DNA of 64,000 bases from Gemmata palustris (GTDB taxonomy: Bacteria; Planctomycetota; Planctomycetia; Gemmatales; Gemmataceae). Shown one piece after another: positions 1 through 6,972 of the stretch. Location: positions 2,294,001-2,358,000 of the forward strand of contig NZ_JAGKQQ010000001.1 of the NCBI RefSeq assembly GCF_017939745.1. Reading direction: 5' to 3'. The stretch's first letter is position 1, and each line of letters starts with the position of its first letter. Below the pieces are notes generated by a model that made no database searches, had not been told where the DNA came from, and saw only the letters and a program-made list of their open reading frames with translations. The translations under genes and the position numbers were made by a program.

Positions 1-2
1 CG

Positions 3-332
3 AAGTTCTGGGGTTACACCCGGAGCTGGAGCGTGCCGACGATCGCCCCAGTGCTGAAGGACATCGCAGCGCTACCGAACATGCAGCTCTGGCTGTCCGC
101 CGACGCCGAGACGGGTTACCCCGACGAGGTGCCGGAGGGTGCGAGGGTGGCGTGGATGCAGACGGACGTGGAAGAGGACACGAGGGAGGCCGACCTGGTC
201 TTTCTCGACCATCCGCTCCGGAAGCTGACACTGCCGCTCGCCGTGCTCGAAAAGGCTTGCCCCACTGAAACGCCGGAAGGCAAGAAGAAGGGGACGACCT
301 GCGCGACGTGCCGCTACTGCTGGACGGAATGA
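3..332 (+). CDS. gp88-like hypothetical protein, 5' partial
   Basis: The frame is open from the left edge, reading KFWGYTRSWSV before the first internal GTG at 33, so the gene starts outside the window and only its C-terminal 109 residues are seen. The FWGYTRSW stretch followed by a LWLSADAETGYP segment resembles phage and plasmid proteins of the gp88 type. It ends with a Cys cluster (C-A-T-C-R-Y-C) that could bind metal. A hairpin terminator follows directly. Family assignment is by memory of the motif only; the molecular role is unknown. Confidence 0.55.
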   Translation, partial: KFWGYTRSWSVPTIAPVLKDIAALPNMQLWLSADAETGYPDEVPEGARVAWMQTDVEEDTREADLVFLDHPLRKLTLPLAVLEKACPTETPEGKKKGTTCATCRYCWTE

Positions 333-335
333 AGA

Positions 336-384
336 AAGGCCCGCTGCCGAACCCGAAAGGGCGACGCAACGGGCCTTCTCTTTT
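336..384 (+). terminator. Rho-independent terminator after the partial gene
   Basis: Arms AAGGCCCG (336-343) and CGGGCCTT (370-377) pair perfectly around a 26-nt loop and are followed by CTCTTTT. It lies 4 nt after the stop of the first gene and before the convergent gene ending at 402. Confidence 0.65.
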
Positions 385-401
385 GGCAGTCGGCGGGCTG
401 G

Positions 402-947
402 TTACGCGACGCCGCCGTAGCTGTGGGCGATGCCGCGTTCGTCACGCACCATCTTCGCCACCTCCTCGAACGCCCGCTCGGCCAGGATGCGGTCCTGCAC
501 GCGAGTTTCGTACTCGATGGGGCGAATCCACTCCTTGTTGTCCTGATTCCAGCGGAAGCCGTGCTCCTTCAGCTTCGACTTCACCTCGTCCGACGGCTTC
601 TCGTCGAACTTGATGGTGGACAGGTACGGGTTCTGGTGCTCGCGGAGTCGAACACCGGCGACCACATCGGTCATGCCCGCGGCGGAATACCCGGCCCGGC
701 GACCAACTGCGTCCGCATGGCTCTGGCCATCTTGGCGGTGGGGCGCGAACCGGGCAGAGTGGCCGTTCTCGTGGGCGGCTTCCCGCTCGGCCGGTAGGTG
801 CGTGCTGTTCGCCACGTCCTGCACGATGGCTGCGGCCTTTATGGCCGGGTCGAACTCGGCAGGGTTGAAGTCGGCGGCGGTGAGGGTGGGCTGTTCGGTG
901 GCGGGCTGGCCGAGTTCGGCGACCGCTTTTTTCTTGGCTCGTGCCAT
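402..947 (-). CDS. Hypothetical protein with phage/plasmid C-terminal domain
   Basis: The 181-aa product starts at the ATG at 945-947, which has AAGGAAT 8 nt upstream; the frame stays open further upstream without a better start. The N-terminus is Lys-rich (MARAKKKAV). The C-terminal third carries the pattern IKFDEKPSDEVKSKLKEHGF followed by RWN and KEWIRP, a small domain seen in many plasmid and phage proteins. A His-rich middle part (HENGHSARFAPHRQDGQSH) may bind metal. Function unknown. It converges on the terminator at 336-384. Confidence 0.7.
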   Translation of the reverse strand: MARAKKKAVAELGQPATEQPTLTAADFNPAEFDPAIKAAAIVQDVANSTHLPAEREAAHENGHSARFAPHRQDGQSHADAVGRRAGYSAAGMTDVVAGVRLREHQNPYLSTIKFDEKPSDEVKSKLKEHGFRWNQDNKEWIRPIEYETRVQDRILAERAFEEVAKMVRDERGIAHSYGGVA

Positions 948-1096
948 GGGGCGATTCCTTCTGTTCTGGTTCGGTGTTCGCCCTGACGAGAACGGCGTGG
1001 CAAACGCATCCGGGGTAGCGCAGAACGTAACCCAAGTCAATTGCCGAAGTTGAGTTGCGCCCGGACGGCTTGCGGGCGGCGGCCTCGCGTACCTCT

Positions 1097-1211
1097 TGGA
1101 CAGCGGGGAGCAGCCCGCAGCACGACGGACTTTCTGGACGGCGGGGAGCACGAACGCGAACAGGTTTTTCGCGAAATCGCGCAACTGCCTTCATTTCAAG
1201 CAATTGCGCGA
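1097..1211. repeat. Direct and inverted repeats upstream of the ParB gene
   Basis: Within the gene-free stretch 948-1336 a 16-bp direct repeat TGGAC(A/G)GCGGGGAGCA occurs at 1097-1112 and 1135-1150 with one mismatch. An inverted repeat TCGCGCAACTGC (1177-1188) / GCAATTGCGCGA (1200-1211) follows, with one mismatch and an 11-nt loop. The position just upstream of a ParB-like gene suggests a centromere-like or operator site. The rest of 948-1336 shows no supportable gene. Confidence 0.45.
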
Positions 1212-1336
1212 CGCGGGCACGCATCCGCTTCTTTCTGCCGGTTCTGGCCTTGCGCTTTTTTGGAGATGCGCTACGCGGCGCGTTGACTTCATGCCTGCCA
1301 CTTCGCAGATGGGGGTAGCCCAACCGGAGGAGCAAC

Positions 1337-2131
1337 ATGCCGAAGCTCGAAAACAAGCCACTCTCGTGGCTCAAGCCTGACCCCAACCAGCCGCGCAAGT
1401 CGTTCATCGAGGCCGAATTGCGTCTCCTCGGCGAATCGCTGCGGCGCAAGCAACTGCAGCCGGTGCTGTGCCAGCCGGACGGCACCATCATCGCCGGGGA
1501 GCGGCGGTGGCGGGCGGCCACGCTCGTCGGCCTGCCCACGCTGGAAGTGAAGATTGCCGACGAGGTGCTGACCGACTCGCAGAAGCGGGTGTGGCAGCTC
1601 GTGGAGAACATGCTCCGCGCCGACCTGACGGGCTACGAGCAGTGGACGGCGTGCGCGGAGCTGATGTGCATGAACGCAGGCTGGCAGATGAAGGACGCGG
1701 CCGAGGCGCTGGGCCTCGACCCCAGCACCATCACCCGCATCCTGTCGCCGTCGAAGTGCGTGCAGGAGTGGCAGGACGCGTTGCGCGACGGGAAGGTCGG
1801 GATTACCGACTGCTACTCAGCTAGCAAGCTGCCGCAGGAGAAGCAAGCGGGTCTTCTCGCGCTCAAGCTGTCGGGTGCCAGCCGCGACCATCTCGAAGCG
1901 GTGGTGAAGAAGGCTCGCAGCACCAGCGCGTCCACGGTCAAGCTGGCCAAGGTTCGCTGCCCGCTGTCCACGGGGACGGTGGTTACGGTGCAGGGCGCGG
2001 AGATGGGGCTGGATGAACTCATCGAGGCGCTTCAGTCGACGCTCGAAAGCGCCCGCCGCGCCAACAAAGAGCAAATCGACGTGAAGACGTGGGCGCGTGT
2101 GATGGCCGACAAGGCGAAGGTCGCGGTGTGA
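1337..2131 (+). CDS. ParB/RepB/Spo0J-family protein
   Basis: This 264-aa protein has the ParB N-terminal order: an LKPDPNQPRK segment near residue 15, the GERRWRAA box near residue 55 that in this family forms the CTP-binding pocket, then ENMLRADL near 90, followed by an HTH (DAAEALGLDPSTITRILS). The C-terminal part is short and not obviously a dimerisation domain. AGGAGCAAC lies upstream of the ATG. No ParA gene is adjacent, so it may act in plasmid-type segregation with a partner outside the window, or as a regulator. The inverted repeat at 1177-1211 is a possible target site. Confidence 0.85.
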   Translation: MPKLENKPLSWLKPDPNQPRKSFIEAELRLLGESLRRKQLQPVLCQPDGTIIAGERRWRAATLVGLPTLEVKIADEVLTDSQKRVWQLVENMLRADLTGYEQWTACAELMCMNAGWQMKDAAEALGLDPSTITRILSPSKCVQEWQDALRDGKVGITDCYSASKLPQEKQAGLLALKLSGASRDHLEAVVKKARSTSASTVKLAKVRCPLSTGTVVTVQGAEMGLDELIEALQSTLESARRANKEQIDVKTWARVMADKAKVAV

Positions 2132-2136
2132 TGGCG

Positions 2137-2214
2137 GCCGGGAGCAGGACTTGAACCTGCGACCTGCGGGGATGGTGCACCAACCCGCCGCTCTACCAAC
2201 TGAGCTACCCCACC
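2137..2214 (-). tRNA. Atypical tRNA with a 13-nt anticodon loop
   Basis: Read on the minus strand, it has a 7-bp acceptor stem with one G-G mismatch and G-T wobbles, a perfect D arm (GCTC...GAGC, loop AGTTGGTA), a 5-bp anticodon stem GCGGG/CCCGC, a 5-nt variable loop and a perfect T arm (GCAGG TTCAAGT CCTGC). The loop between the anticodon-stem halves is 13 nt (TTGGTGCACCATC) instead of 7, so no anticodon can be assigned; GGTGCACC in it is self-complementary. No encoded CCA follows. It is either a degenerate element-borne tRNA or a tRNA-like RNA. Confidence 0.6.
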
Positions 2215-2419
2215 ATCACTACGCCGGGTCATGACTCCCGGCGGCCCTTGCGGGTCTTGAGTGCTCGCCTACGAGCGTAGCGGATAGCTGCGGGCCGGTC
2301 TTCCACACTCCGGCACCCTGGTACTCCCTGGAACGCCCTAACCCGGCCTACGTGGCCGCCGCAGCACCCGCACGGTGCCACGGGTGGCGTACGCAGTCAA
2401 CAACTTTTGGAGGTGCGAG

Positions 2420-2614
2420 ATGATCGGATGGCTTCTTTGGCTTTTTGTCACTTGGGTTTACCCAGCATTGATGTTCCTGTTTCCATTCCAAGGCATGTGG
2501 TGCATCCACAACCTTAAGGGCGAGATTGAAGGCGATAGCGACAGGGCTGAAGACCTTCGCTGTCAGATAGCTGGTCTCAGAGCGCAGTTGGAGGAAATTC
2601 GCAATGTTGCATGA
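2420..2614 (+). CDS. Small membrane protein upstream of the coupling ATPase
   Basis: The 64-aa product begins at the ATG at 2420, preceded by TTGGAGG at 7 nt. Residues 3-28 form one hydrophobic helix with several Trp residues (WLLWLF...WVYPALMFLFPF). The remainder is a charged amphipathic helix (DSDRAEDLRCQIAGLRAQLEEI) likely to coil. It overlaps the next gene by 11 bp and probably forms one operon with the VirD4-like gene. Family not recognised. Confidence 0.65.
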   Translation: MIGWLLWLFVTWVYPALMFLFPFQGMWCIHNLKGEIEGDSDRAEDLRCQIAGLRAQLEEIRNVA

Positions 2615-2798
2615 CACGCTGTTCAACTGGCTTCTGGTCGTCAACGCCGCCGTTGCGGCCCGCGGAATCTGGATTTGCTCGAACTCATTCCGAGCGGAGG
2701 CTGAGGCCCGCCAGCTCCAGGCCGAAGCCAACATGCTCTGTGCGCAGATCGAGTCCGAAAAGTGGGAGAAGCTCAAACTAAAGGAGAGCAACCAGTGA
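2604..2798 (+). CDS. Small membrane-anchored coiled-coil protein
   Basis: The 64-aa product has a short hydrophobic N-terminus (LFNWLLVVNAAVAARGIWI) and a helical, charged C-terminus (RAEAEARQLQAEANMLCAQI), the same layout as the preceding gene. GGAGG precedes the start at 2604. Its TGA overlaps the GTG start of the coupling ATPase (GTGA), which indicates translational coupling. No family recognised; an accessory role at the membrane beside the ATPase is inferred from position only. Confidence 0.65.
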   Translation: MLHDTLFNWLLVVNAAVAARGIWICSNSFRAEAEARQLQAEANMLCAQIESEKWEKLKLKESNQ

Positions 2799-4528
2799 CG
2801 CTTTGCCGCCTCATCCTCATCGCCGGAATCTTCGGCCTCGCCGCCATCGCCGCCGGGTTCGCCGCCCGATACCCGGCAGTCCTCTTCCTCGCCGTCATCC
2901 TCGTCGGATACCTCGGCGGGCGAAGGGTCATCCAGCTTACCAGCCACGGCACGGCCCGCTGGGCAAACGCCGCCGACTTGAAGCGCGCCGGGATGCTCGG
3001 CGGGCACGGCCTGCCGCTGGGGAAGATCGAAGTCCGCCGTCCGACCTTCTGGGCGGCTCTTAAGGGTCTGTTCGACAAGCGGTTACACGCCCGCGAGGCA
3101 TGTGTGGCGTTGATGCTCTCGTGCAGGAAGCTTCAGCGGCTCCCACCGCAGAGCGAGATGGTGCGGCTGAACAACGCCGTCCACACGGTGGTGTTCGCCC
3201 CGAGTGGAGCTGGGAAGGGTGTGTCGTTGGTCGTCCCGTTCCTGCTGTCCTGCCTCGACTCCTTGGTGGTTATAGATCCGAAGGGGGAGAACGCCAAACT
3301 CACTGCCGATGCCCGCCGCCGGATGGGGCAGCGCGTCTTCATCATCGACCCGTTCGGGCTGGTGACGAAGAACCCGGACACGCTCAACCCCATCGCGGGG
3401 TTACGCAACGACTCCCCCCAGTCGCTCGACGAGGCCCGCGCCATCGCCAAGGAGATCGTCGTCCGAGGCATGAACGAACCCGACCCGCACTGGAACGACA
3501 ACGCGGAGTCCCTCACCGCCGGGATGATTGTCGCCGCGCTGTGGACGAAGACGAAGTCGCTTCAAGACGTGCGGACGCTGCTTTCCATCGCGGAGTCTCG
3601 GAACGCGGCAATCAAGGAAATGTGCGCCAGCCCCGTGTGGGGTGGGATGATCGCCCGGCTCGGTGCCCAGCTCGCCAACCTCAAGGACAAGGAACTGGCA
3701 GGGGTGCTGTCCACCGCCAACCGGCATACGGCGTTCCTCGACACGTTGGCGGTCGCGCAGAGCACCGGAACGAGCAGTTTCGACCCGGCGGATCTGATGA
3801 AGGGCAAGGTGACGGTCTATCTGGTGTTGCCGCCGGAGTACCTGAAGAGCCACGCGGCCTTGCTCCGGCTGTGGGTCGGCACCCTAATGCGGGCGTGCGT
3901 CAAGAACGGGGCGCAGGAGAAGAACCTTGTCCATTTCGTGCTCGACGAGGCCGCCAGCCTCGGGCAGATGGACTCGCTGGAGGATGCTGTATCGCTGGGT
4001 CGCGGGTACGGCGTTCGTTGTCAGTTTTACTATCAAGCGACCGGCCAACTAAAGACCTGCTGGCGGGAGGGTCGCGACCAGACGCTGCTAGCCAACTGCA
4101 CCCAGGTCTACTTCGCTGTGCGGGACTACGAGACGGCGGAGCAGGTGAGCAACCAGCTCGGGGAGGAGACCATAGTCGTCCGCAGCGGTGGCGAGAACTG
4201 GGGCGGCTCCAAGCAGTCGAACAGCCCGGACGCATCGAGCAGCCGGGGGGAGTCCTGGGGGGGAAACGACAACTGGCAGCAGCAGGGGCGCAAGCTGCTG
4301 AAGCCGGAGGAGGTGATGACCCTGAGCCCCCGCCTTGCCATCACCTTCGCGCCGTCGGTACGCCCGATCTGCACGGCGCTGACGCGGTACTACGAGCCTG
4401 GCGACCGCCAGCCGGGCCGGTGGAAGCGGATGCAGGAGACGGCGGAGGTGTGGACGACGGCGGTGATGATGCTGTCCATCGCGCTGGGGGCGTGGTGGGC
4501 GGTGGTGACAAGCCCCCACTGGAGATGA
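2795..4528 (+). CDS. VirD4/TraG-type type IV coupling ATPase
   Basis: The 577-aa protein starts at GTG 2795, with AAGGAG 8 nt upstream, overlapping the previous stop. Two N-terminal membrane helices occupy roughly residues 4-40. The Walker A motif APSGAGKG lies at about 135-142, followed by VVIDPKGEN, and a Walker B FVLDEAASLG lies near 380. These are features of the hexameric ATPases that bring DNA substrates to a type IV secretion channel. A further hydrophobic segment (MMLSIALGAWWAVV) lies at the very C-terminus, unusual for VirD4. No relaxase or VirB-type channel genes occur in the window, so mobilisation with help from elsewhere or a lost channel is possible. Confidence 0.88.
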   Translation: MTLCRLILIAGIFGLAAIAAGFAARYPAVLFLAVILVGYLGGRRVIQLTSHGTARWANAADLKRAGMLGGHGLPLGKIEVRRPTFWAALKGLFDKRLHAREACVALMLSCRKLQRLPPQSEMVRLNNAVHTVVFAPSGAGKGVSLVVPFLLSCLDSLVVIDPKGENAKLTADARRRMGQRVFIIDPFGLVTKNPDTLNPIAGLRNDSPQSLDEARAIAKEIVVRGMNEPDPHWNDNAESLTAGMIVAALWTKTKSLQDVRTLLSIAESRNAAIKEMCASPVWGGMIARLGAQLANLKDKELAGVLSTANRHTAFLDTLAVAQSTGTSSFDPADLMKGKVTVYLVLPPEYLKSHAALLRLWVGTLMRACVKNGAQEKNLVHFVLDEAASLGQMDSLEDAVSLGRGYGVRCQFYYQATGQLKTCWREGRDQTLLANCTQVYFAVRDYETAEQVSNQLGEETIVVRSGGENWGGSKQSNSPDASSSRGESWGGNDNWQQQGRKLLKPEEVMTLSPRLAITFAPSVRPICTALTRYYEPGDRQPGRWKRMQETAEVWTTAVMMLSIALGAWWAVVTSPHWR

Positions 4529-4530
4529 CC

Positions 4531-4845
4531 ATGAAGATGAAAGAGACGTACCAGGTAATCGCGGAGGCGATGCCGAGCAAAGCGGAGGTCGGGCAGGAGC
4601 TGGGCAACCGCGTCGAGGAGGCCAAGGGCTTTCTCGGCAACGTGATGTCGGAGATCGGTTCGGAACTGGGTCGCCTCGGCGTTCAGGGGCAGGCCGAGGT
4701 CGCGCAGGCGCTGTTCAACGGCAACGCCTACGTCCCCTACGGCGAGGGCCAGAAGGGCGTTGAGCAGGAAACCCCGCAGCACGGCCTTCCCCCCGTGGCG
4801 CAGGTCGAGAAGCAGCAGGAAGTCGAGATGGAGATGGAGCGGTGA
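4531..4845 (+). CDS. Hypothetical protein downstream of the coupling ATPase
   Basis: The 104-aa product is placed at ATG 4531 because GGAG (4521-4524) sits 6 nt upstream; an alternative ATG at 4525 overlaps the previous stop but has no spacing. The first 65 residues are helical and alternate Glu/Lys with hydrophobic positions. The C-terminal tail is Glu-rich (QEVEMEMER). It has no membrane segment and no recognised domain. Operon position ties it to the coupling ATPase. Confidence 0.65.
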   Translation: MKMKETYQVIAEAMPSKAEVGQELGNRVEEAKGFLGNVMSEIGSELGRLGVQGQAEVAQALFNGNAYVPYGEGQKGVEQETPQHGLPPVAQVEKQQEVEMEMER

Positions 4846-4967
4846 AAAAGTGCCGGGGATATAGCCGCCGTAACCAGTCGGCGGCACCCCCGGCCAAAAC
4901 AGATGCGGTTCGCAGGAATCGCACGCGACCAGAGCCACGATTCATAACCACCGTTAAGGAGATTCCG

Positions 4968-5153
4968 ATGGATATCGACAAGCTGTTCGTGCTCGGCCTC
5001 GCCGGGCTGACCGTCTACATGATGATTTTCCAGACCGACAAGTGGAAGGCCATCAACGAGGAGGGCTGGAAGAACATGAACAAGGCGGGCAAGGCAGCCG
5101 AAACCGCCACCAAGTTCGGCATCGGCGTGTTCCGGCTGCTCCGCCGGCGGTAG
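4968..5153 (+). CDS. Small single-pass membrane protein (paralogue 1)
   Basis: This 61-aa product follows AAGGAG at 7 nt. Residues 8-23 (LGLAGLTVYMMIF) form a membrane helix; the rest is basic and helical and ends GIGVFRLLRRR. The layout and the charged WK...EEGWKNMNK middle mirror the next gene (5208-5417), so the two look like diverged copies. The 122 bp before it hold no gene. Function unknown. Confidence 0.65.
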   Translation: MDIDKLFVLGLAGLTVYMMIFQTDKWKAINEEGWKNMNKAGKAAETATKFGIGVFRLLRRR

Positions 5154-5207
5154 ACACCCACGGCCACGGACGGCCTTTCCCTCAACCACCAACCAAGGAG
5201 ATTCACC

Positions 5208-5417
5208 GTGAACGACCCAATCATGCAGCTCGCGCTGCTGGCCTGTGGCGCGATGCTGGTCTGGTACTTCTACATGCTGACCTGCCGGCCGGAGCAGTTC
5301 GGCAAGCTCATGGACAAGCACATGGAGTGGAACAAGGCCCGGCACGAGCGGAACAAGGGGGTCGCGCGGGGCGCGGCCAGGGCGGTGCTGTTCGGCATCA
5401 AGCTCTGGAAGCGGTAA
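5208..5417 (+). CDS. Small single-pass membrane protein (paralogue 2)
   Basis: The 69-aa product starts at GTG 5208 with AAGGAG at 8 nt. A hydrophobic helix (QLALLACGAMLVWYFYML) is followed by a basic amphipathic tail containing HMEWNKARHERNKG and ending VLFGIKLWKR. It shares size, membrane topology and C-terminal character with the 4968-5153 product. Tandem duplication is inferred. No family recognised. Confidence 0.65.
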   Translation: MNDPIMQLALLACGAMLVWYFYMLTCRPEQFGKLMDKHMEWNKARHERNKGVARGAARAVLFGIKLWKR

Positions 5418-5465
5418 CCACCCGGGCGGGGACGCCCACCCTGCCCCTCGTTCGGAGGCACCGCG

Positions 5466-5660
5466 ATGACGAGACTTGACCACGACTGTGCCTGGGCGAC
5501 CGCCAAGGCCGTGCTGGACATGGTGGGGCACCTGCTCCGTGAGGAGGAGCAGAAGGAGTTCTTCTCCATGACGGTTGCGGCGGTGGAAGCCTGCCTCATC
5601 AAGCGTGATGAACTGATGGCCCGGGAGCGACAGCGGCTGGCGAAGCCGTCGAATAACTAA
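5466..5660 (+). CDS. Small helical hypothetical protein
   Basis: A 64-aa product with GGAGGC upstream of the ATG. It is predicted all-helical and soluble, with an acidic segment (LLREEEQKEFF) and a basic end (RERQRLAKPSNN). It lies 48 bp after the membrane-protein pair and 10 bp before the next gene, so it is in the same operon. No family recognised. Confidence 0.6.
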   Translation: MTRLDHDCAWATAKAVLDMVGHLLREEEQKEFFSMTVAAVEACLIKRDELMARERQRLAKPSNN

Positions 5661-5670
5661 GGGGGACGCG

Positions 5671-6288
5671 ATGAAGGACTTTAAGAAAGCGCTCGCCGAG
5701 CAGCGGGAGGAGGCGCTGGCGGGTGTCGCCGACGGCCTCCGGGCGGGCGGGACGTTCAAGGACGTGATGCGGGATGCCGCCGCATACGGAGTGAAGCCGG
5801 AGGCGGTGGCGGCGATCCGAGGGCAGGATGCCGACCTCGAGTTGAGGAAACCGGAGAAAGGGTGGCAGATGACGCCCGAGCGGTGGGCCGAAAAGGTGGC
5901 AGACTCCATCGCCGCCCGAGTCGAGTGCGGCTACGAGCAACCCGACGCCGACGGAGAGCGGCGGGTTTTCGACCAGATGACGCCGCAGGGCCAGCTCGCC
6001 AACATTGCCCAGGATTCAGCCCACTGGGGAGTGACGTTCGAAGCGTTCGTCGCCGCGGTGACGCGGATGATAGCCCCCGACGCCCTACTCGACGCTGCCC
6101 TGCGGGTAGCACACAGCAGCCAGAGGGAACTGGCGGCGGTCGAGATGGCGATGCCGGACGACGGTGGGTACGGCAAGGTGCCGCTGGCCGACCGGGTGAG
6201 CGACCTGGCCGCCGAGGCGCGTGCGGAGCGTTCCGCCGTGCGGGATCACGAAAACGAAGGTATCGAGAGGGTACACCATGAACGATGA
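5671..6288 (+). CDS. Hypothetical protein, plasmid-type
   Basis: A 205-aa soluble protein with no membrane segment, opening with a charged helix (KDFKKALAEQREEALAG) and containing several Ala-rich helical stretches. GGGGGACGCG precedes the ATG. Its C-terminus overlaps the next gene by 11 bp. No domain recognised; codon use and gene packing match its neighbours, so it is likely a real element gene. Confidence 0.6.
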   Translation: MKDFKKALAEQREEALAGVADGLRAGGTFKDVMRDAAAYGVKPEAVAAIRGQDADLELRKPEKGWQMTPERWAEKVADSIAARVECGYEQPDADGERRVFDQMTPQGQLANIAQDSAHWGVTFEAFVAAVTRMIAPDALLDAALRVAHSSQRELAAVEMAMPDDGGYGKVPLADRVSDLAAEARAERSAVRDHENEGIERVHHER

Positions 6289-6670
6289 CGACATCTGCCT
6301 GCTGTGCAAGAAGCACCACGAGCCGCAGCCCACGGTGGTGCTGTATGCCTCGCCGGAGGATTCCGCGGAGCAGTGGGCGAAGGACACGGCGCTGCTGGTG
6401 CGGGCGTTCGCCGACATGCACCGGATGGCGTTCGGCCATGTGAGCCCCGAGGGGCTGGTCGAACTGGCCAGGGGCTGCATGGAGAACGGCAGCACTCCGC
6501 CCTACGGCTCGCTCCTCGCCCGCTGCATCACGAAGCTGGAGAGCGCGAATCTCGGCAGCCCGGAATACGACCGGCTGCGGGCGCTGGCGGACGCCAACGG
6601 CGAACGGCTGGCGCTGCTGGCCGCGAGCGTCCACGGCGCGCTGACTGGGCTGGGGGAGGTGGGTGCGTGA
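6278..6670 (+). CDS. Hypothetical protein with N-terminal Cys pair
   Basis: The 130-aa product opens with a CLLCKKHHE motif (residues 7-15) that could hold one zinc together with the following His residues. The remainder is helical, with an ALLVRAFADMHRMAFGH segment. The start at 6278 lies inside the previous gene, and the stop overlaps the next start as TGATG. The packing indicates one operon that ends in the HTH gene. Function unknown. Confidence 0.6.
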   Translation: MNDDDICLLCKKHHEPQPTVVLYASPEDSAEQWAKDTALLVRAFADMHRMAFGHVSPEGLVELARGCMENGSTPPYGSLLARCITKLESANLGSPEYDRLRALADANGERLALLAASVHGALTGLGEVGA

Positions 6671-6918
6671 TGAAGTCGTATTTATCCGTCCGGCAGGTGG
6701 TGCAACGGCTGAACGGCGCGGTGTCGGTGAAGCTGATTTACCGCCTCGTCGCTCAAGGGAAGCTCCGCTGCAACCGCCGCCTGGGCAAGTTGCTCATCGA
6801 AGAAGACAGCCTCGTGGATCTTCTGGAGCCACGCGGGCCGCCGCCACCGCCCGAGGAGCCTCCACCGCCGCGCAGGCCGAGGGGCAGGCCGAAGAAGGAA
6901 AAGCTCGAACTGTGGTAG
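6670..6918 (+). CDS. Excisionase/MerR-like helix-turn-helix protein
   Basis: This 82-aa protein carries an HTH_17-type DNA-binding domain in residues 3-50 (SVRQVVQRLNG, then LIYRLVAQGKLRCNRR and a LLIEEDSL wing). This is the fold of recombination directionality factors and small repressors. The tail is a Pro-rich linker (PPPPPEEPPPPRRPRGRPKK) with an AT-hook-like RGRPKK. It starts on the previous stop (TGATG) and is followed by a terminator, so it closes the operon. It could be the excision partner of the tyrosine recombinase at 10638-11831; this is inference. Confidence 0.75.
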   Translation: MKSYLSVRQVVQRLNGAVSVKLIYRLVAQGKLRCNRRLGKLLIEEDSLVDLLEPRGPPPPPEEPPPPRRPRGRPKKEKLELW

Positions 6919-6948
6919 AAGCCTCGGCAGGGATGCCGGGGCTTTTCT
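6919..6948 (+). terminator. Rho-independent terminator closing the coupling-ATPase operon
   Basis: Stem AAGCC-T-CGGCA (6919-6929) pairs with TGCCG-G-GGCTT (6934-6944), loop GGGA, followed by TTCT. It overlaps the stop of the HTH gene and lies between convergent genes. Confidence 0.8.
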
Positions 6949-6972
6949 ATTGAGCCGTGAGTGGCCGCAGGC

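Noticed and set aside
2032-2232. Minus-strand frame reading GVAQLVERRVGAPSPQVAG
   Set aside because: It is a translation of the tRNA at 2137-2214, a well-known false protein.
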